Assembly (NCBI RefSeq): GCF_020687825.1
Contig: NZ_JAJEWP010000003.1
Span: 1 to 64,000 of the forward strand
DNA: 64,000 nt
Source of the DNA: Fluctibacter halophilus
Lineage (GTDB): Bacteria; Pseudomonadota; Gammaproteobacteria; Enterobacterales; Alteromonadaceae
Reading direction: 5' to 3'
The notes under the pieces are model-generated. The model searched no databases, was not told the origin of the DNA, and saw only the letters and a list, made by a program, of their open reading frames with translations. Positions 20,548-29,644 of this stretch are shown here, piece after piece; positions within the stretch are counted from its first letter, which is position 1; the number at the start of each line of letters is the position of its first letter. The translations under genes were made by a program, and so were the position numbers.

Positions 20548-23340
20548 ATGTCAATTATGAGTAAATTGCCCGACAACCCATTGATCCTGGTTGATGGTTC
20601 TTCATATCTGTTCAGAGCATTTCATGGAATGCCTGCACTTACTAACTCCAAAGGCCAGGATACTGGGGCGATCTATGGCGTAATCAACATGTTGCGCAGC
20701 CTCATCAACCAATTCCACCCCACTCATATGGCGGTGGTATTCGACGCTAAGGGCAAAACGTTTCGCGACGACATTTATCCTGAATACAAGGCTCATCGTC
20801 CTCCCATGCCTGATGAGTTGCGCAGCCAGATTGAGCCTCTGCACGCCATCATACGCGCCATGGGTCTGCCGATCATTGTAGAAACCGGTGTAGAAGCGGA
20901 TGACGTTATTGGCACACTTGCCCGTCAGGCCTCAGAACAGGGGATCCCCACGCTAATCAGTACAGGGGATAAGGACATGGCGCAGTTGGTCAATGAACAT
21001 GTCACCCTCATCAACACCATGACGAATCAAGTACTCGACCCTGAAGGCGTGGTCGAAAAGTTTGGCATCCCCCCGTCATTGGTGATCGATTTTCTGGCCC
21101 TGAAAGGTGACAAAGTAGATAACATACCCGGCGTCCCTGGGGTAGGTGACAAAAGCGCGCTTGGCATGCTGCAAGGGATTGGTGGCATTAATGCGATATA
21201 TCAACACCTCGACGATATCGCCGGTCTTGATTTTCGTGGTGCCAAGAAAATGGCGGACAAGATGCGTGAATACGAGGAGCAAGCTCGTCTGTCGTACCAG
21301 CTTGCGACCATCAAGCTCGATGTAGCGCTGGATTATTCTCCTGACAGCCTGACACCCACAGCGCCTGACAATGAAGCACTCAAATCGCTGTTTGCCGAAT
21401 ACGAATTCAAGCGCTGGCTGACAGAGGTCTCCAACGGTAACTCATTAACCGCCCCAAAAGGTGCGAAAGCGCAACAAACTGATGATGATGAGCCAGCTTC
21501 TAAGACCGTCACTGCCCCGCCGGTGCTGAGTGACAACTATGTCACCATCCTGGACAAACAAACGTTCCAGACTTGGCTGCAAAAACTCAATAACGCTGTC
21601 CTGACGGCGCTGGATACAGAAACCACATCACTGGATTATATGCAGGCGGAACTGGTAGGACTGTCTTTTGCGACAGAAGCTGGAGAAGCAGCTTATGTAC
21701 CGGTCGCCCATGACTACCCAGATGCGCCGGAACAACTGGAACGTGAATGGGTACTTGAGCAACTCAAACCATGGCTGGAAAATCCGCAAGCTAAAAAGGT
21801 GGGTCAGCACATCAAGTACGACAAAAATGTGCTGGCCAACTACGGCATTGATTTACAAGGTATCGCCTTTGACACCATGCTGGAGTCCTATGTTTTTAAC
21901 AGTGTCGCCACGCGCCATGACATGGACAGCCTGTCGCTGACATACCTTGGGCATGCCAGCATCAAATTCGAAGACATTGCCGGCAAAGGCGCTAAACAAC
22001 TGACCTTTAACCAGATACCATTGCAACAGGCAGCCCCGTATGCGGCTGAGGATGCCGACATTACGCTACGTCTGCATCAACATTTATGGCCGAAATTGCA
22101 GGCCGCTGACGATCTCTGCCAGGTATTAACCGACATCGAAGTGCCTCTGATCCCTGTGTTGGCCAACATGGAACAGACCGGCGTTCTGATCGACAGCCAG
22201 CGCCTGGCACAGCAAAGCCAGGATCTGGCCAACCGCATCATCAACCTTGAGAAACAGGTGCATGATTTGGCCGGTGAGCCTTTCAATCTCGGTTCAACCA
22301 AACAGTTGCAGGAAATACTGTTCAATAAGATGGGGTTACCGGTGATCAAGAAAACCCCCAAAGGCGCCCCCTCTACGTCAGAAGAAGTGTTGCAGGAGCT
22401 CGCTCTTGAGTATGAGTTGCCCAACATGCTGATGGAATACAGAGGCTTAACCAAGCTGAAAAATACTTACACGGATAAGCTGCCCAAAATGATCAATCCG
22501 CGTACCGGCAGAGTGCATACCTCTTATCACCAAGCCGTTGCAGCAACCGGTCGTTTGTCATCCACCGATCCTAACCTGCAGAACATCCCAATCCGCACCC
22601 CTGAAGGGCGAAAAGTACGCCAGGCATTCGTTCCACGCCCAGGCTATCGGATTGTCGCGGCCGATTACTCTCAAATTGAGCTACGCATCATGGCGCATTT
22701 ATCGAAAGACGAAGGTCTGCTGAAGGCATTTGCCCAAGGTGAAGATATTCACAAAGCCACCGCCAGTGAAGTATTCGGCACCGCTGTGGATGAGATCACC
22801 ACAGAACAGCGGCGCAGTGCAAAGGCCATTAACTTTGGCTTGATCTATGGCATGTCAGCGTTTGGTCTTGCCCGCCAACTGAATATTCCCAGACATGATG
22901 CTCAACACTACATGGATACGTATTTCGAGCGTTATCCAGGCGTTCTGCAATACATGGAAGATACGCGGGAACAAGCCAAACAAACCGGATACGTTTCTAC
23001 CGTATTTGGGCGTCGCTTGTACTTACCGGACATCAAAGCCAGTAACGGTGCAAGACGCAAAGGGGCGGAACGGGCTGCTATCAATGCGCCGATGCAAGGG
23101 ACGGCTGCTGACATCATTAAAAAGGCCATGATTGCGGTACACGGCTGGATGCAAACAGTTTCAGCTGACAACATCAGTCTGATCATGCAAGTTCACGATG
23201 AACTTGTTTTTGAAATAAAAGAACAGTTTATTGATGAGTATTGTTCGAAAATAACGTCCTTGATGGAAAACGCAGTATCCTTATCTGTACCGCTGCTAGT
23301 CGAAGCTGGTGTCGGAGATAACTGGGATGAAGCGCATTAA
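20548..23340 (+). CDS. polA: DNA polymerase I
   Basis: A 930-residue repair and Okazaki-fragment-processing polymerase. It has an N-terminal 5'-3' exonuclease domain (1-290, [14 protein letters not shown] and the [18 protein letters not shown] helix-hairpin region), a 3'-5' exonuclease domain with intact metal residues ([12 protein letters not shown], about 350-540), and the polymerase domain with motif [10 protein letters not shown], motif [15 protein letters not shown] and motif [10 protein letters not shown]. All three activities look complete. The start is [10 protein letters not shown] (20548) or the ATG three codons later. Spot 42 RNA follows, the classic polA-spf-engB order. Confidence 0.98.
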   Translation: MSIMSKLPDNPLILVDGSSYLFRAFHGMPALTNSKGQDTGAIYGVINMLRSLINQFHPTHMAVVFDAKGKTFRDDIYPEYKAHRPPMPDELRSQIEPLHAIIRAMGLPIIVETGVEADDVIGTLARQASEQGIPTLISTGDKDMAQLVNEHVTLINTMTNQVLDPEGVVEKFGIPPSLVIDFLALKGDKVDNIPGVPGVGDKSALGMLQGIGGINAIYQHLDDIAGLDFRGAKKMADKMREYEEQARLSYQLATIKLDVALDYSPDSLTPTAPDNEALKSLFAEYEFKRWLTEVSNGNSLTAPKGAKAQQTDDDEPASKTVTAPPVLSDNYVTILDKQTFQTWLQKLNNAVLTALDTETTSLDYMQAELVGLSFATEAGEAAYVPVAHDYPDAPEQLEREWVLEQLKPWLENPQAKKVGQHIKYDKNVLANYGIDLQGIAFDTMLESYVFNSVATRHDMDSLSLTYLGHASIKFEDIAGKGAKQLTFNQIPLQQAAPYAAEDADITLRLHQHLWPKLQAADDLCQVLTDIEVPLIPVLANMEQTGVLIDSQRLAQQSQDLANRIINLEKQVHDLAGEPFNLGSTKQLQEILFNKMGLPVIKKTPKGAPSTSEEVLQELALEYELPNMLMEYRGLTKLKNTYTDKLPKMINPRTGRVHTSYHQAVAATGRLSSTDPNLQNIPIRTPEGRKVRQAFVPRPGYRIVAADYSQIELRIMAHLSKDEGLLKAFAQGEDIHKATASEVFGTAVDEITTEQRRSAKAINFGLIYGMSAFGLARQLNIPRHDAQHYMDTYFERYPGVLQYMEDTREQAKQTGYVSTVFGRRLYLPDIKASNGARRKGAERAAINAPMQGTAADIIKKAMIAVHGWMQTVSADNISLIMQVHDELVFEIKEQFIDEYCSKITSLMENAVSLSVPLLVEAGVGDNWDEAH

Positions 23341-23409
23341 AAGAAGGACAAATCAGTACCAATAGAGCGGTAACCTTAGTACAGATATGTAATTAAATTT
23401 CAAAAAACC

Positions 23410-23437
23410 TTGCCTTTTGCAAGAAATTGGCTATTAT
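23410..23437 (+). promoter_or_regulatory. Promoter of the Spot 42 RNA gene
   Basis: TTGCCT (23410-23415), a 16-bp spacer and TATTAT (23432-23437), seven bases before the conserved RNA start. I do not see a good CRP site (TGTGA-N6-TCACA) overlapping it, unlike the cAMP-CRP control known in E. coli. Confidence 0.75.
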
Positions 23438-23444
23438 TCGCTCT

Positions 23445-23516
23445 GTAGGGTACAGAGGTAAGATGTTAAATCTTTATAACCTTTGCTTTAACCCCGGCAC
23501 TTGCCGGGGTTTTTTT
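23445..23516 (+). ncRNA. spf: Spot 42 small regulatory RNA
   Basis: The first 23 nucleotides (23445-23467, starting GTAGGGTACAGAGG) are identical to my memory of E. coli Spot 42, and the next segment (ATCTTT...ACCTTT) is similar. The gene lies just downstream of polA as in E. coli. Spot 42 is an Hfq-dependent antisense RNA that represses catabolic genes such as galK. Here the RNA is only about 72 nt against 109 in E. coli: the middle structured part is missing and the conserved 5' region leads almost directly into the terminator stem. Confidence 0.92.
23491..23516 (+). terminator. Terminator of Spot 42
   Basis: Stem ACCCCGGC / GCCGGGGT with a short loop (23491-23510), then seven T. It also provides the 3' U-tail needed for Hfq binding. 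Confidence 0.92.
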
Positions 23517-23579
23517 ATGCCTGAAAAAAGTTTACAAGCCTATGATTGGCTCTTACGGCACAAAAAAATAAAAAAAAGC

Positions 23580-23681
23580 GGGTCGTTGGGAACTAATGCT
23601 GGGAAGGGGCGTCTACCAATACAGTTATTGTGTGTTTTCTCTCAGTCCTGTAAGCCTCTCCTTTTGGAGAGGCTTTTTTTT
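23580..23681 (+). ncRNA. Possible second small RNA between spf and engB
   Basis: The Spot 42 terminator should stop transcription at 23516, yet a second strong rightward terminator stands at 23652-23681. A fresh transcript must start between them. A candidate promoter is TTGGCT (about 23546) with A/T-rich DNA at a -10 distance, so the RNA would be roughly 100 nt. It has three G-runs (GGGAAC, GGGAAG, GGGG) in an otherwise unremarkable sequence. There is no plausible protein. The opposite gene engB ends at 23722, and the hairpin has no U-run on the minus strand, so it is not engB's terminator. Confidence 0.45.
23652..23681 (+). terminator. Rho-independent terminator, rightward
   Basis: Perfect 10-bp stem AAGCCTCTCC / GGAGAGGCTT with a TTTT loop and an eight-T run on the plus strand. 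Confidence 0.9.
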
Positions 23682-23721
23682 ACGTGCGGTTTAACGCCGT
23701 ACGATGACGTTATAGATAAAC

Positions 23722-24348
23722 CTACTGCGCTGCGGTTTGCGGCTGTTCCTTACTGTCCACGCCAAACCAGTTCAACAGGTGAGCTTCTACCTGAGGCTGT
23801 CCCACGCCGTTGAGTGATGAAAAGGGTAGAACGGTGACATCTCCACAAAATGCCAATGCTGCTTCCTGCGCCATCATGACTTGCGCCTTACGTTTACCTG
23901 ACTTGAGTTTGTCGGCTTTGGTTAGCAGTGCCAACACGGGAATTTTAGCGTCAACAGCCCATTGGATAAGCTGTTGATCGAGATCTTTAAACGGATGGCG
24001 GATGTCCATCAGCACGACCAAGCCTTTGAGACTTTTCCTCGCCTGCAAATATTCGCCCAAGGCTCGTTGCCACTTTTCTTTCATCGCCAGCGGCACTTTG
24101 GCGTAACCGTAACCGGGCAAATCGATCAAACGACGACCAGGTTCAAGCTCAAACACATTGATCAATTGGGTTCGGCCAGGCGTTTTACTCGTGCGCGCGA
24201 GGTTTTTTTGCCGGGTGATGCGATTTAACGCACTTGATTTTCCAGCATTGGAGCGACCAGCAAATGCAACTTCCGTCCCCTCATCTCCGTCCAGATGACG
24301 AATATCGGGTGCGCTGGTTTGAAATTTTGCCTGTGTAAAGTAGGACAC
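23722..24348 (-). CDS. engB: Ribosome biogenesis GTP-binding protein EngB/YsxC
   Basis: A 208-residue TRAFAC-class GTPase needed for 50S subunit assembly. The G1 motif is [10 protein letters not shown]3 DLPGYG and G4 [14 protein letters not shown] at the N-terminus is characteristic. I take the GTG at 24348 as start because AGGAAG lies about nine bases upstream and the length fits the family. The longer frame would use a TTG at 24390 that overlaps a minus-strand TATAAT (24390-24395), more likely the promoter. Confidence 0.95.
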   Translation of the reverse strand: MSYFTQAKFQTSAPDIRHLDGDEGTEVAFAGRSNAGKSSALNRITRQKNLARTSKTPGRTQLINVFELEPGRRLIDLPGYGYAKVPLAMKEKWQRALGEYLQARKSLKGLVVLMDIRHPFKDLDQQLIQWAVDAKIPVLALLTKADKLKSGKRKAQVMMAQEAALAFCGDVTVLPFSSLNGVGQPQVEAHLLNWFGVDSKEQPQTAAQ

Positions 24349-24534
24349 GGGAATTATCTTCCTGTAAATGACTCGGTGGATTGAGGGCAATTATACCATC
24401 GTGAACACGGTTTTTACGCTATTGTCTTGATTTAACCCTACTATTCTTCTGGAAAAGATTTTAACAACCGAAGAAATGTGTACAATATCCCACTCAAGAA
24501 TGACCAGTACACACGACGTTTGGCGAGAACATAT

Positions 24535-25158
24535 ATGAAAACATTGGGCCTGATTTTTTGTTTGACTCTGGGTGTCGCCGGCCAAGCCTTAGCGCAAGGT
24601 GATGCACAAGCCGGTAAAGAAAAGTCTGCAACCTGTGCAGCCTGCCACGGTAACGATGGCAACAGCATGATTGACATGAATCCGAAAATAGCTGGCCAAC
24701 ATGCCGGTTATCTGGTCAAGCAGCTGAAAGAATTCAAACTGGCAGCGGAAACCGGCGGTGCTGAAGGCCGTAATAATGCGGTGATGAACGGTATGGCCGC
24801 GCCTCTGTCTGAGCAGGACATGCTTGACTTGGCAGCGTATTTTGCCAGTCAGGACATGAGTCAGGGATCAACTCCTGAAGACGTCATTGCTAAGGGTGAA
24901 GCACTCTATCGCGGTGGTGACGCAGATCGCGGGATTACTGCATGTATCGCATGCCATGGCCCGCGCGGAAACGGCATGGCACTAGCAGACTTTCCTGACA
25001 TTAGCGGTCAACATCCGACTTACCTGAAAGCACAGCTGGAAGCATTTCGTTCCGGACAACGGGCAAATGACCTCAATGGCATGATGCGGGATATTGCCAT
25101 GAAGCTGTCTGATGAAGACATTGAAATCCTGTCCAAATACTTGGGTGGCTTGCACTAA
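24535..25158 (+). CDS. Diheme cytochrome c4
   Basis: A 207-residue periplasmic cytochrome. The signal peptide covers residues 1-20 (ends ALA-Q). Two class I heme-binding motifs are visible, CAACH at residues 34-38 and CIACH at 137-141, each opening a homologous domain, with axial methionines expected later in each half. Cytochrome c4 carries electrons from the bc1 complex to terminal oxidases, often cbb3. It is divergent from engB as in pseudomonads and ends at a strong terminator. Confidence 0.96.
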   Translation: MKTLGLIFCLTLGVAGQALAQGDAQAGKEKSATCAACHGNDGNSMIDMNPKIAGQHAGYLVKQLKEFKLAAETGGAEGRNNAVMNGMAAPLSEQDMLDLAAYFASQDMSQGSTPEDVIAKGEALYRGGDADRGITACIACHGPRGNGMALADFPDISGQHPTYLKAQLEAFRSGQRANDLNGMMRDIAMKLSDEDIEILSKYLGGLH

Positions 25159-25179
25159 GCAACTCAGCGCAATATTTGA

Positions 25180-25205
25180 AAAGCGGTGTTATCACCGCTT
25201 TTTTT
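25180..25205 (+). terminator. Terminator after cytochrome c4
   Basis: Stem AAGCGGTG / CACCGCTT, loop TTAT, then a seven-T run. Confidence 0.92.
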
Positions 25206-25269
25206 GTGCCTAAAACTGAAAGCCTCCAAAGGACTTACATTTTTTTGCCAAAAAGTGATTGTAAAAAAG

Positions 25270-25297
25270 TTGTAAAATATATTTTATCGTGTATTCT
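25270..25297 (+). promoter_or_regulatory. Promoter of the CsrB-like RNA
   Basis: TTGTAA (25270-25275), a 16-bp spacer and TATTCT (25292-25297) in a very AT-rich stretch. A CTTACA (25234-25239) upstream matches half of the GacA/UvrY palindrome (TGTAAG-N6-CTTACA), but the other half is absent. Confidence 0.5.
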
Positions 25298-25303
25298 TTT
25301 GCG

Positions 25304-25588
25304 TCAAATAAAAACAACAAGGAAGCGCAAGCTTTCGCTTGCCACGGAAGAAAAAGGCGACCTCAAAAAATAACAATAGTTGCCTCATTCAAGCATCTTG
25401 GGAAAGATACATGGATGAAAAATAAAGTGTCAGGATGACCGAAAACAAAAAAGAGCTTCGTGAACAAAAATAATAAGTGAAGCACCGCGAAATGGAGAGC
25501 CCTGATTGTTCAGGACGAACCACAACGGGAGAAGTGTCAATCGGCACTTGGTTAAATGAAAGGTGATAGCTATGCTATCGCCTTTTTT
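25304..25588 (+). ncRNA. CsrB/CsrC-type CsrA-sequestering small RNA (candidate)
   Basis: About 285 nt with no plausible protein, a promoter-like start and a strong terminator. It holds at least eight GGA motifs (25321, 25346, 25401, 25413, 25433, 25494, 25513 and 25528). Several are displayed in hairpin loops as in known CsrA sponges: ATCTT-GGGA-AAGAT (25395-25408), GTCA-GGA-TGAC (25429-25439) and GTTC-AGGAC-GAAC (25508-25520). CAGGATGA and CAGGACGA are the typical CsrB/RsmY repeat words. The place matches E. coli csrC, which lies between engB (yihA) and yihI; here engB and yihI flank it with two genes added. CsrA itself is outside the window. Confidence 0.8.
25562..25588 (+). terminator. Terminator of the CsrB-like RNA
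   Basis: Nine-pair stem GGTGATAGC / GCTATCGCC (one G-T pair), loop TAT, followed by six T. Confidence 0.92.
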
Positions 25589-25612
25589 CTTGTCTGAAAT
25601 TCAGGAATATCC

Positions 25613-26257
25613 ATGTTGTCTTGCCCTTTGTGCCTCGCTGCGCACTGTACCCCTTATCATCAGGACGCCCGCCGTCGGTATTTTCAGTGTCAGACCTGTG
25701 CATTGGTATTTGTCGATCCCCAGCAACGCCCTTCGTCAGATCAGGAGCGACAGGAATATAACCTGCATCAAAATCATGCTGATGATCCCGGGTATATCCG
25801 TTTTCTTGAGCGCGTTATTCACCCTATCGAGGCGCGATGCCCGTCCCCTGCAAGCGGTATTGATTTCGGGTGTGGGCCAGGACCTGTCCTGGCTACACAG
25901 CTTCGACAGCGTGGCTATGAGATGACCATCTACGATCCCTTTTATTTTCCAGACCGAACCCCACTGTCTCAAACCTATGATTTGATAACCTGTACCGAAG
26001 CCATTGAACACTTTCATCAACCGGCCAAAGAATGGCAAATGTTCACAGCGTTGCTCAACCCCGGAGGGTGGCTGGCGATCATGACCAAGCGCGTCATTGA
26101 CCCGCAACGCTTCGCGACCTGGCATTACAAGAATGACCCCACCCATGTCAGCTTTTTCAGTGAACAAACGTTTCGCTGGCTGGCACTTAACCATCATATG
26201 CACTGTGAATTTTTTGGCCCGGATGTGGTGTTAATGCAGAACAAGAGCGAGAATTAA
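25613..26257 (+). CDS. Class I SAM-dependent methyltransferase with N-terminal zinc ribbon
   Basis: A 214-residue protein. The N-terminus has a CPLC...CQTC zinc ribbon (residues 4-32) followed by a Methyltransf_23-type domain with the SAM motif IDFGCGPGPV near residue 84 and EAIEHF at the motif beyond strand 4. The substrate is unknown. AGGA lies before the ATG at 25613, and because the CsrB-like terminator ends 25 bp upstream the gene must have its own promoter or depend on read-through. The Shine-Dalgarno CAGGAA is itself a possible CsrA site. Confidence 0.85.
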   Translation: MLSCPLCLAAHCTPYHQDARRRYFQCQTCALVFVDPQQRPSSDQERQEYNLHQNHADDPGYIRFLERVIHPIEARCPSPASGIDFGCGPGPVLATQLRQRGYEMTIYDPFYFPDRTPLSQTYDLITCTEAIEHFHQPAKEWQMFTALLNPGGWLAIMTKRVIDPQRFATWHYKNDPTHVSFFSEQTFRWLALNHHMHCEFFGPDVVLMQNKSEN

Positions 26258-26287
26258 GCTAAAATGCGCACCCAATTGGAGGTAAGC

Positions 26288-26794
26288 ATGGCAAGTCGCA
26301 AAAAATCCCGCAAAGTCGGTCGGATCGGAGTACCAAAGTCATCCCAGCCGCGTCCTATCAAGCCTGAAAGTGGCAGTAAACCGAAAAAGCACACGGGAAA
26401 ACCAGCAGGTAGTCGTCATAGTGTGGCCCAGGCCCGCAATGAAAATCGCGCCAACGCTGACAAAAAAGATCCACGTATTGGCAGTAAAAAGCCGGTACCG
26501 CTGATCGTAGAAGACAAAAAGGAAGTACCAAAACCGAAGTATTTTTCTCCTGCTCAGGAACTTGAAGCGCTTGAAAACGACAAGCAACTGAATCGTTTGC
26601 TCGACAAGCTGGAGCAAGGTAAATCGTTGTCAGCAGAGCAACAGGCATGGGTCGATCAAAAGATGGCGCGTCACCGTACGCTGTGTGACCTGCTCGGTAT
26701 TCAGGACGAACCTCAAACCGAAGATGCACCATCGGAAGACGATGTATTCGACCGGTTTGACAATGCCGATCTGAACAAATGGAAAGACCAATAG
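26288..26794 (+). CDS. yihI: Der GTPase-activating protein YihI
   Basis: A 168-residue highly charged protein that activates the ribosome-assembly GTPase Der in E. coli. The basic N-terminal tail (MASRKKSRKVGRIGVPKS) is followed by a conserved acidic helical region with LSAEQQAWVDQKMARH and a C-terminal acidic tail. The start is ATG 26288 behind a strong TTGGAGG. Its presence downstream of engB and the CsrB-like RNA preserves the E. coli engB-csrC-yihI synteny. Confidence 0.92.
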   Translation: MASRKKSRKVGRIGVPKSSQPRPIKPESGSKPKKHTGKPAGSRHSVAQARNENRANADKKDPRIGSKKPVPLIVEDKKEVPKPKYFSPAQELEALENDKQLNRLLDKLEQGKSLSAEQQAWVDQKMARHRTLCDLLGIQDEPQTEDAPSEDDVFDRFDNADLNKWKDQ

Positions 26795-26803
26795 AGGACC
26801 GCA

Positions 26804-27259
26804 ATGATTTCTGACACAACCGCCGTTTTCGCCGCTGGTATTGCCCTTTGCATTGTCCTGCCATTGGCGTTTTATGCCGGTAAACTGCTACACCAGTTGC
26901 GTGCACAAACAGTCCGCCAGAATGCCGTTAGAACAGCCCGTCTGGCGAACTTAACCGAGAGTATCCAAACCATCGCATTGGCCATGCAACAGCAACAGTG
27001 CAATCTGTCAGAAGGCGCGATTCGGTTGGTAAACCTGCTCGAAGCACTTCCTCTGGCAACACCGCCGAATTGTCAATCAGACTACCCTGCCCTGTATGCA
27101 CTTTACCTGGAAGTCAGGGACCTACCCACCCATGACGCGAGAAAAGCATTGCCTCGCAATGAGCGACAAGCGCAGGACCGGGTAAGAGAAGAACACGAAG
27201 CCCGGCTGGAATCCGCAATACTGACGGAAATTCAGCCGCTGACACAACGGCAATGGTAG
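26804..27259 (+). CDS. DUF2489 family membrane-anchored protein
   Basis: A 151-residue protein with one N-terminal transmembrane segment (about residues 7-28) and a cytoplasmic helical domain that resembles DUF2489. It begins 9 bp after yihI with AGAGGA upstream, so the two are co-transcribed. The frequent partnership with yihI suggests a link to ribosome assembly, but no function is known. Confidence 0.8.
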   Translation: MISDTTAVFAAGIALCIVLPLAFYAGKLLHQLRAQTVRQNAVRTARLANLTESIQTIALAMQQQQCNLSEGAIRLVNLLEALPLATPPNCQSDYPALYALYLEVRDLPTHDARKALPRNERQAQDRVREEHEARLESAILTEIQPLTQRQW

Positions 27260-27334
27260 TAGCACATATTGTGTGACAACCAGCCCTGTTGCTAGTATAG
27301 AGTTACACACTACCTGCGCGGACGTTGTTCAAGC

Positions 27335-28051
27335 ATGAGGTTCATCAAAGCAGCCATACTACTGCTACTGTCGGCAAGCTGTGACATTCTGGCGCAGGAC
27401 GTGATTGTCTATACCGAACCTTCCCCCCCCTACCAATACACCCAGGATGGTGTCGTGGTTGGTCAGGCAACAGAGCACGTTGAACGCATTCTGGCGACCG
27501 CTGGTCTTAGTTACCGGATTGAAATGTACCCCTGGGCACGCGCCTATCGCAATGCCTTAGAGACCCCAAATGCGTTGATTTACGCCATCGCCAAAACGCC
27601 AGCCAGAGCACCTTTGTTTCACTGGATCGCACCTGTGGTCGATTACGAACTGGCGCTGGTCAGCTTATCCGATCGACGCGATCTAACTGCTGACGCTCTG
27701 GCTTCGCTGCACCGCTACCGATTTGCCACACAACGTGACGATATTGCTCAGCAGTGGCTTGAACAGCAGGGACTTAACGAAGACAAACATTTTCTTAGCT
27801 GTGCAGATATTCAATGCTCCTGGCAGCTATTACTCAATCGAAATGTGGATATGATCATCGATGACCCTGCGCTGATAAAGCCAGTGTTGGACGCGCTGGG
27901 CACTCATGAGACAGCCAAGATTGTAGCGCCCATCCCGGCACTGAAAATCACCGGCTATCTGGCGGCCAATCAGCACATGCCGCCGGGAAATATTAAACGG
28001 TTGCAACAAGCCATACAGCAACTCGCACTCAACGCTGAATCACAACATTAA
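27335..28051 (+). CDS. Solitary periplasmic solute-binding-like protein (PBP2 fold)
   Basis: A 238-residue exported protein with a signal peptide ending near LAQ (residue 21), then a family 3-like bacterial extracellular solute-binding domain: TEPSPPYQY, MYPWARAY and RAPLFHWIAP match the pattern seen in many orphan PBP2 proteins of marine gammaproteobacteria. No transporter genes adjoin it, so it may be a sensor or orphan binding protein. A paralogue is at 54913-55737. Its TAA overlaps the tag stop by four bases. Confidence 0.85.
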   Translation: MRFIKAAILLLLSASCDILAQDVIVYTEPSPPYQYTQDGVVVGQATEHVERILATAGLSYRIEMYPWARAYRNALETPNALIYAIAKTPARAPLFHWIAPVVDYELALVSLSDRRDLTADALASLHRYRFATQRDDIAQQWLEQQGLNEDKHFLSCADIQCSWQLLLNRNVDMIIDDPALIKPVLDALGTHETAKIVAPIPALKITGYLAANQHMPPGNIKRLQQAIQQLALNAESQH

Positions 28052-28629
28052 CTGCGCGCCAAAGCGCACACGTGTTCATAGCAATGACAGTCGGTGGTAT
28101 GGTCATTTACCATACCTACTGCTTGCATAAAGGCATAACAAATGGTCGTGCCAACAAACGAAAACCCCTGTTTTTTCAATGCTTTTGCCATTGCATCGGA
28201 CGCAGGTGTAGACACTGGAACCTGGTCCAGCCTGGACCATTGGTTCACCACTGTGCAGCCATCGACAAATGACCACAAATAGTCATTGAAACCTGTACCC
28301 TGTGCTTCAAGCGCAACGTATGCGCGGGCATTTTTTATCACTGATTGGATCTTGAGACGGTTTCTGACAATCGCCGGGTTTTGCATTTGCCGTTCGACAA
28401 AAGCCTCATCCAATGACACAAGCTGGTGGGGGTCGAAGTTGGCAAACGCCGCTTCATAGCCCTGTTGTTTCTTCAGGATCGTTAACCAACTGAGACCGGC
28501 CTGCTGCCCATCAAGACAAAGCTTGGCAAACAATTCTTTACTGTCAGTGACCGGCCGTCCCCAGACCTTGTCATGGTAGTCCAGGTAAATCGGATCCTGA
28601 GTCACCCAGCCACAGCGTTTTTTATCCAC
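28048..28629 (-). CDS. tag: DNA-3-methyladenine glycosylase I
   Basis: A 193-residue helix-hairpin-helix-type base-excision enzyme that removes 3-methyladenine from alkylated DNA. The family zinc ligands are visible: Cys6 (KRCGW), His19 in DYHDKVWG, and the C-terminal NDHTTDCHCY. GQQAGLSWLTILKKQ and FVGTTICYAFMQAVGMVNDH are hallmark segments. Length matches E. coli Tag (187). Convergent with the solute-binding gene and divergent from glyQS. Confidence 0.97.
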   Translation of the reverse strand: MDKKRCGWVTQDPIYLDYHDKVWGRPVTDSKELFAKLCLDGQQAGLSWLTILKKQQGYEAAFANFDPHQLVSLDEAFVERQMQNPAIVRNRLKIQSVIKNARAYVALEAQGTGFNDYLWSFVDGCTVVNQWSRLDQVPVSTPASDAMAKALKKQGFSFVGTTICYAFMQAVGMVNDHTTDCHCYEHVCALARS

Positions 28630-28736
28630 TTTTCCCCCCTAATCACCAACAAATTGATGATTTAACCTACATTCAGCTCCCGACAAAAGGTATACTGGCG
28701 AGCATTTTTTTGAAACCATCAGTTTAGCAGCGTGAC

Positions 28737-29642
28737 ATGCAGAAGTTTGACATAAAAACCTTTCAGGGCTTGATTCTGGCCTTACAGGATTACTGGGCAC
28801 GCCAAGGGTGTGTGATTATCCAGCCATTGGACATGGAAGTGGGTGCAGGTACCTTTCATCCAATGACGTTTTTACGTTCTTTGGGACCTGAGCCTATCAG
28901 CAGCGCCTATGTACAGCCATGCCGCCGCCCGACTGACGGGCGCTATGGTGAAAACCCCAACCGCTTGCTGCACTACTACCAGTTCCAGGTTATGTTAAAG
29001 CCTTCGCCCGACAATATTCAGGAGCTATACCTTGGTTCACTGAAGGAACTGGGTTTTGATCCCCTTGTCCATGACATTCGCTTCGTCGAAGACAACTGGG
29101 AATCACCGACTCTCGGTGCCTGGGGACTGGGTTGGGAAGTATGGCTGAACGGCATGGAAGTGACCCAATTTACCTATTTCCAACAGGTCGGCGGTCTGGA
29201 ATGTTCACCGGTAACCGGTGAAATTACATATGGCCTGGAACGATTGGCCATGTACATCCAGGGTGTAGACAGCATTTACGATCTGATCTGGACTGACGGT
29301 CCGATGGGTCGAGTCACGTATGGCGATGTGTTTCATCAGAATGAAGTTGAGCAATCGACTTATAACTTCGAACACGCCGATGTAGATGCGTTGTTTAAAC
29401 AGTTTGATCAGTGTGAAGCCGACTGTCAGCGTTTACTCGACGCAGAGCTGGCGCTACCAGCCTACGAGCAGGTGATGAAGGCCTCCCATGCATTCAATAT
29501 GCTGGATGCCCGCCATGCTATCTCCGTGACAGAGCGCCAACGCTACATTTTGCGCGTGCGCACCCTGGCCAAAGCCTGTGCCGAAAAGTACTACCAAGCC
29601 CGAGAAGCGCTTGGCTTCCCCATGTGTCAGAAGGAGCAGTAA
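28737..29642 (+). CDS. glyQ: Glycyl-tRNA synthetase alpha subunit
   Basis: A 301-residue catalytic subunit of the bacterial alpha2beta2 glycyl-tRNA synthetase. The family block is unmistakable: [49 protein letters not shown] and [17 protein letters not shown] stands at 28691-28696 about 40 bp upstream and may be its -10. glyS starts two bases after the stop. Confidence 0.99.
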   Translation: MQKFDIKTFQGLILALQDYWARQGCVIIQPLDMEVGAGTFHPMTFLRSLGPEPISSAYVQPCRRPTDGRYGENPNRLLHYYQFQVMLKPSPDNIQELYLGSLKELGFDPLVHDIRFVEDNWESPTLGAWGLGWEVWLNGMEVTQFTYFQQVGGLECSPVTGEITYGLERLAMYIQGVDSIYDLIWTDGPMGRVTYGDVFHQNEVEQSTYNFEHADVDALFKQFDQCEADCQRLLDAELALPAYEQVMKASHAFNMLDARHAISVTERQRYILRVRTLAKACAEKYYQAREALGFPMCQKEQ

Positions 29643-29644
29643 CG

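Noticed and set aside
23427-23813. 128-residue plus-strand frame across Spot 42
   Set aside because: Runs through two terminators and the spf RNA and overlaps engB; no protein-like composition.
25228-25275. Full GacA/UvrY binding palindrome upstream of the CsrB-like RNA
   Set aside because: Only the CTTACA half-site is present; the TGTAAG half is not at the required six-base spacing.
25176-25373. 65-residue frame at the start of the CsrB-like locus
   Set aside because: Begins inside a terminator, rich in Lys/Thr from AT-rich DNA, and crosses the RNA promoter.
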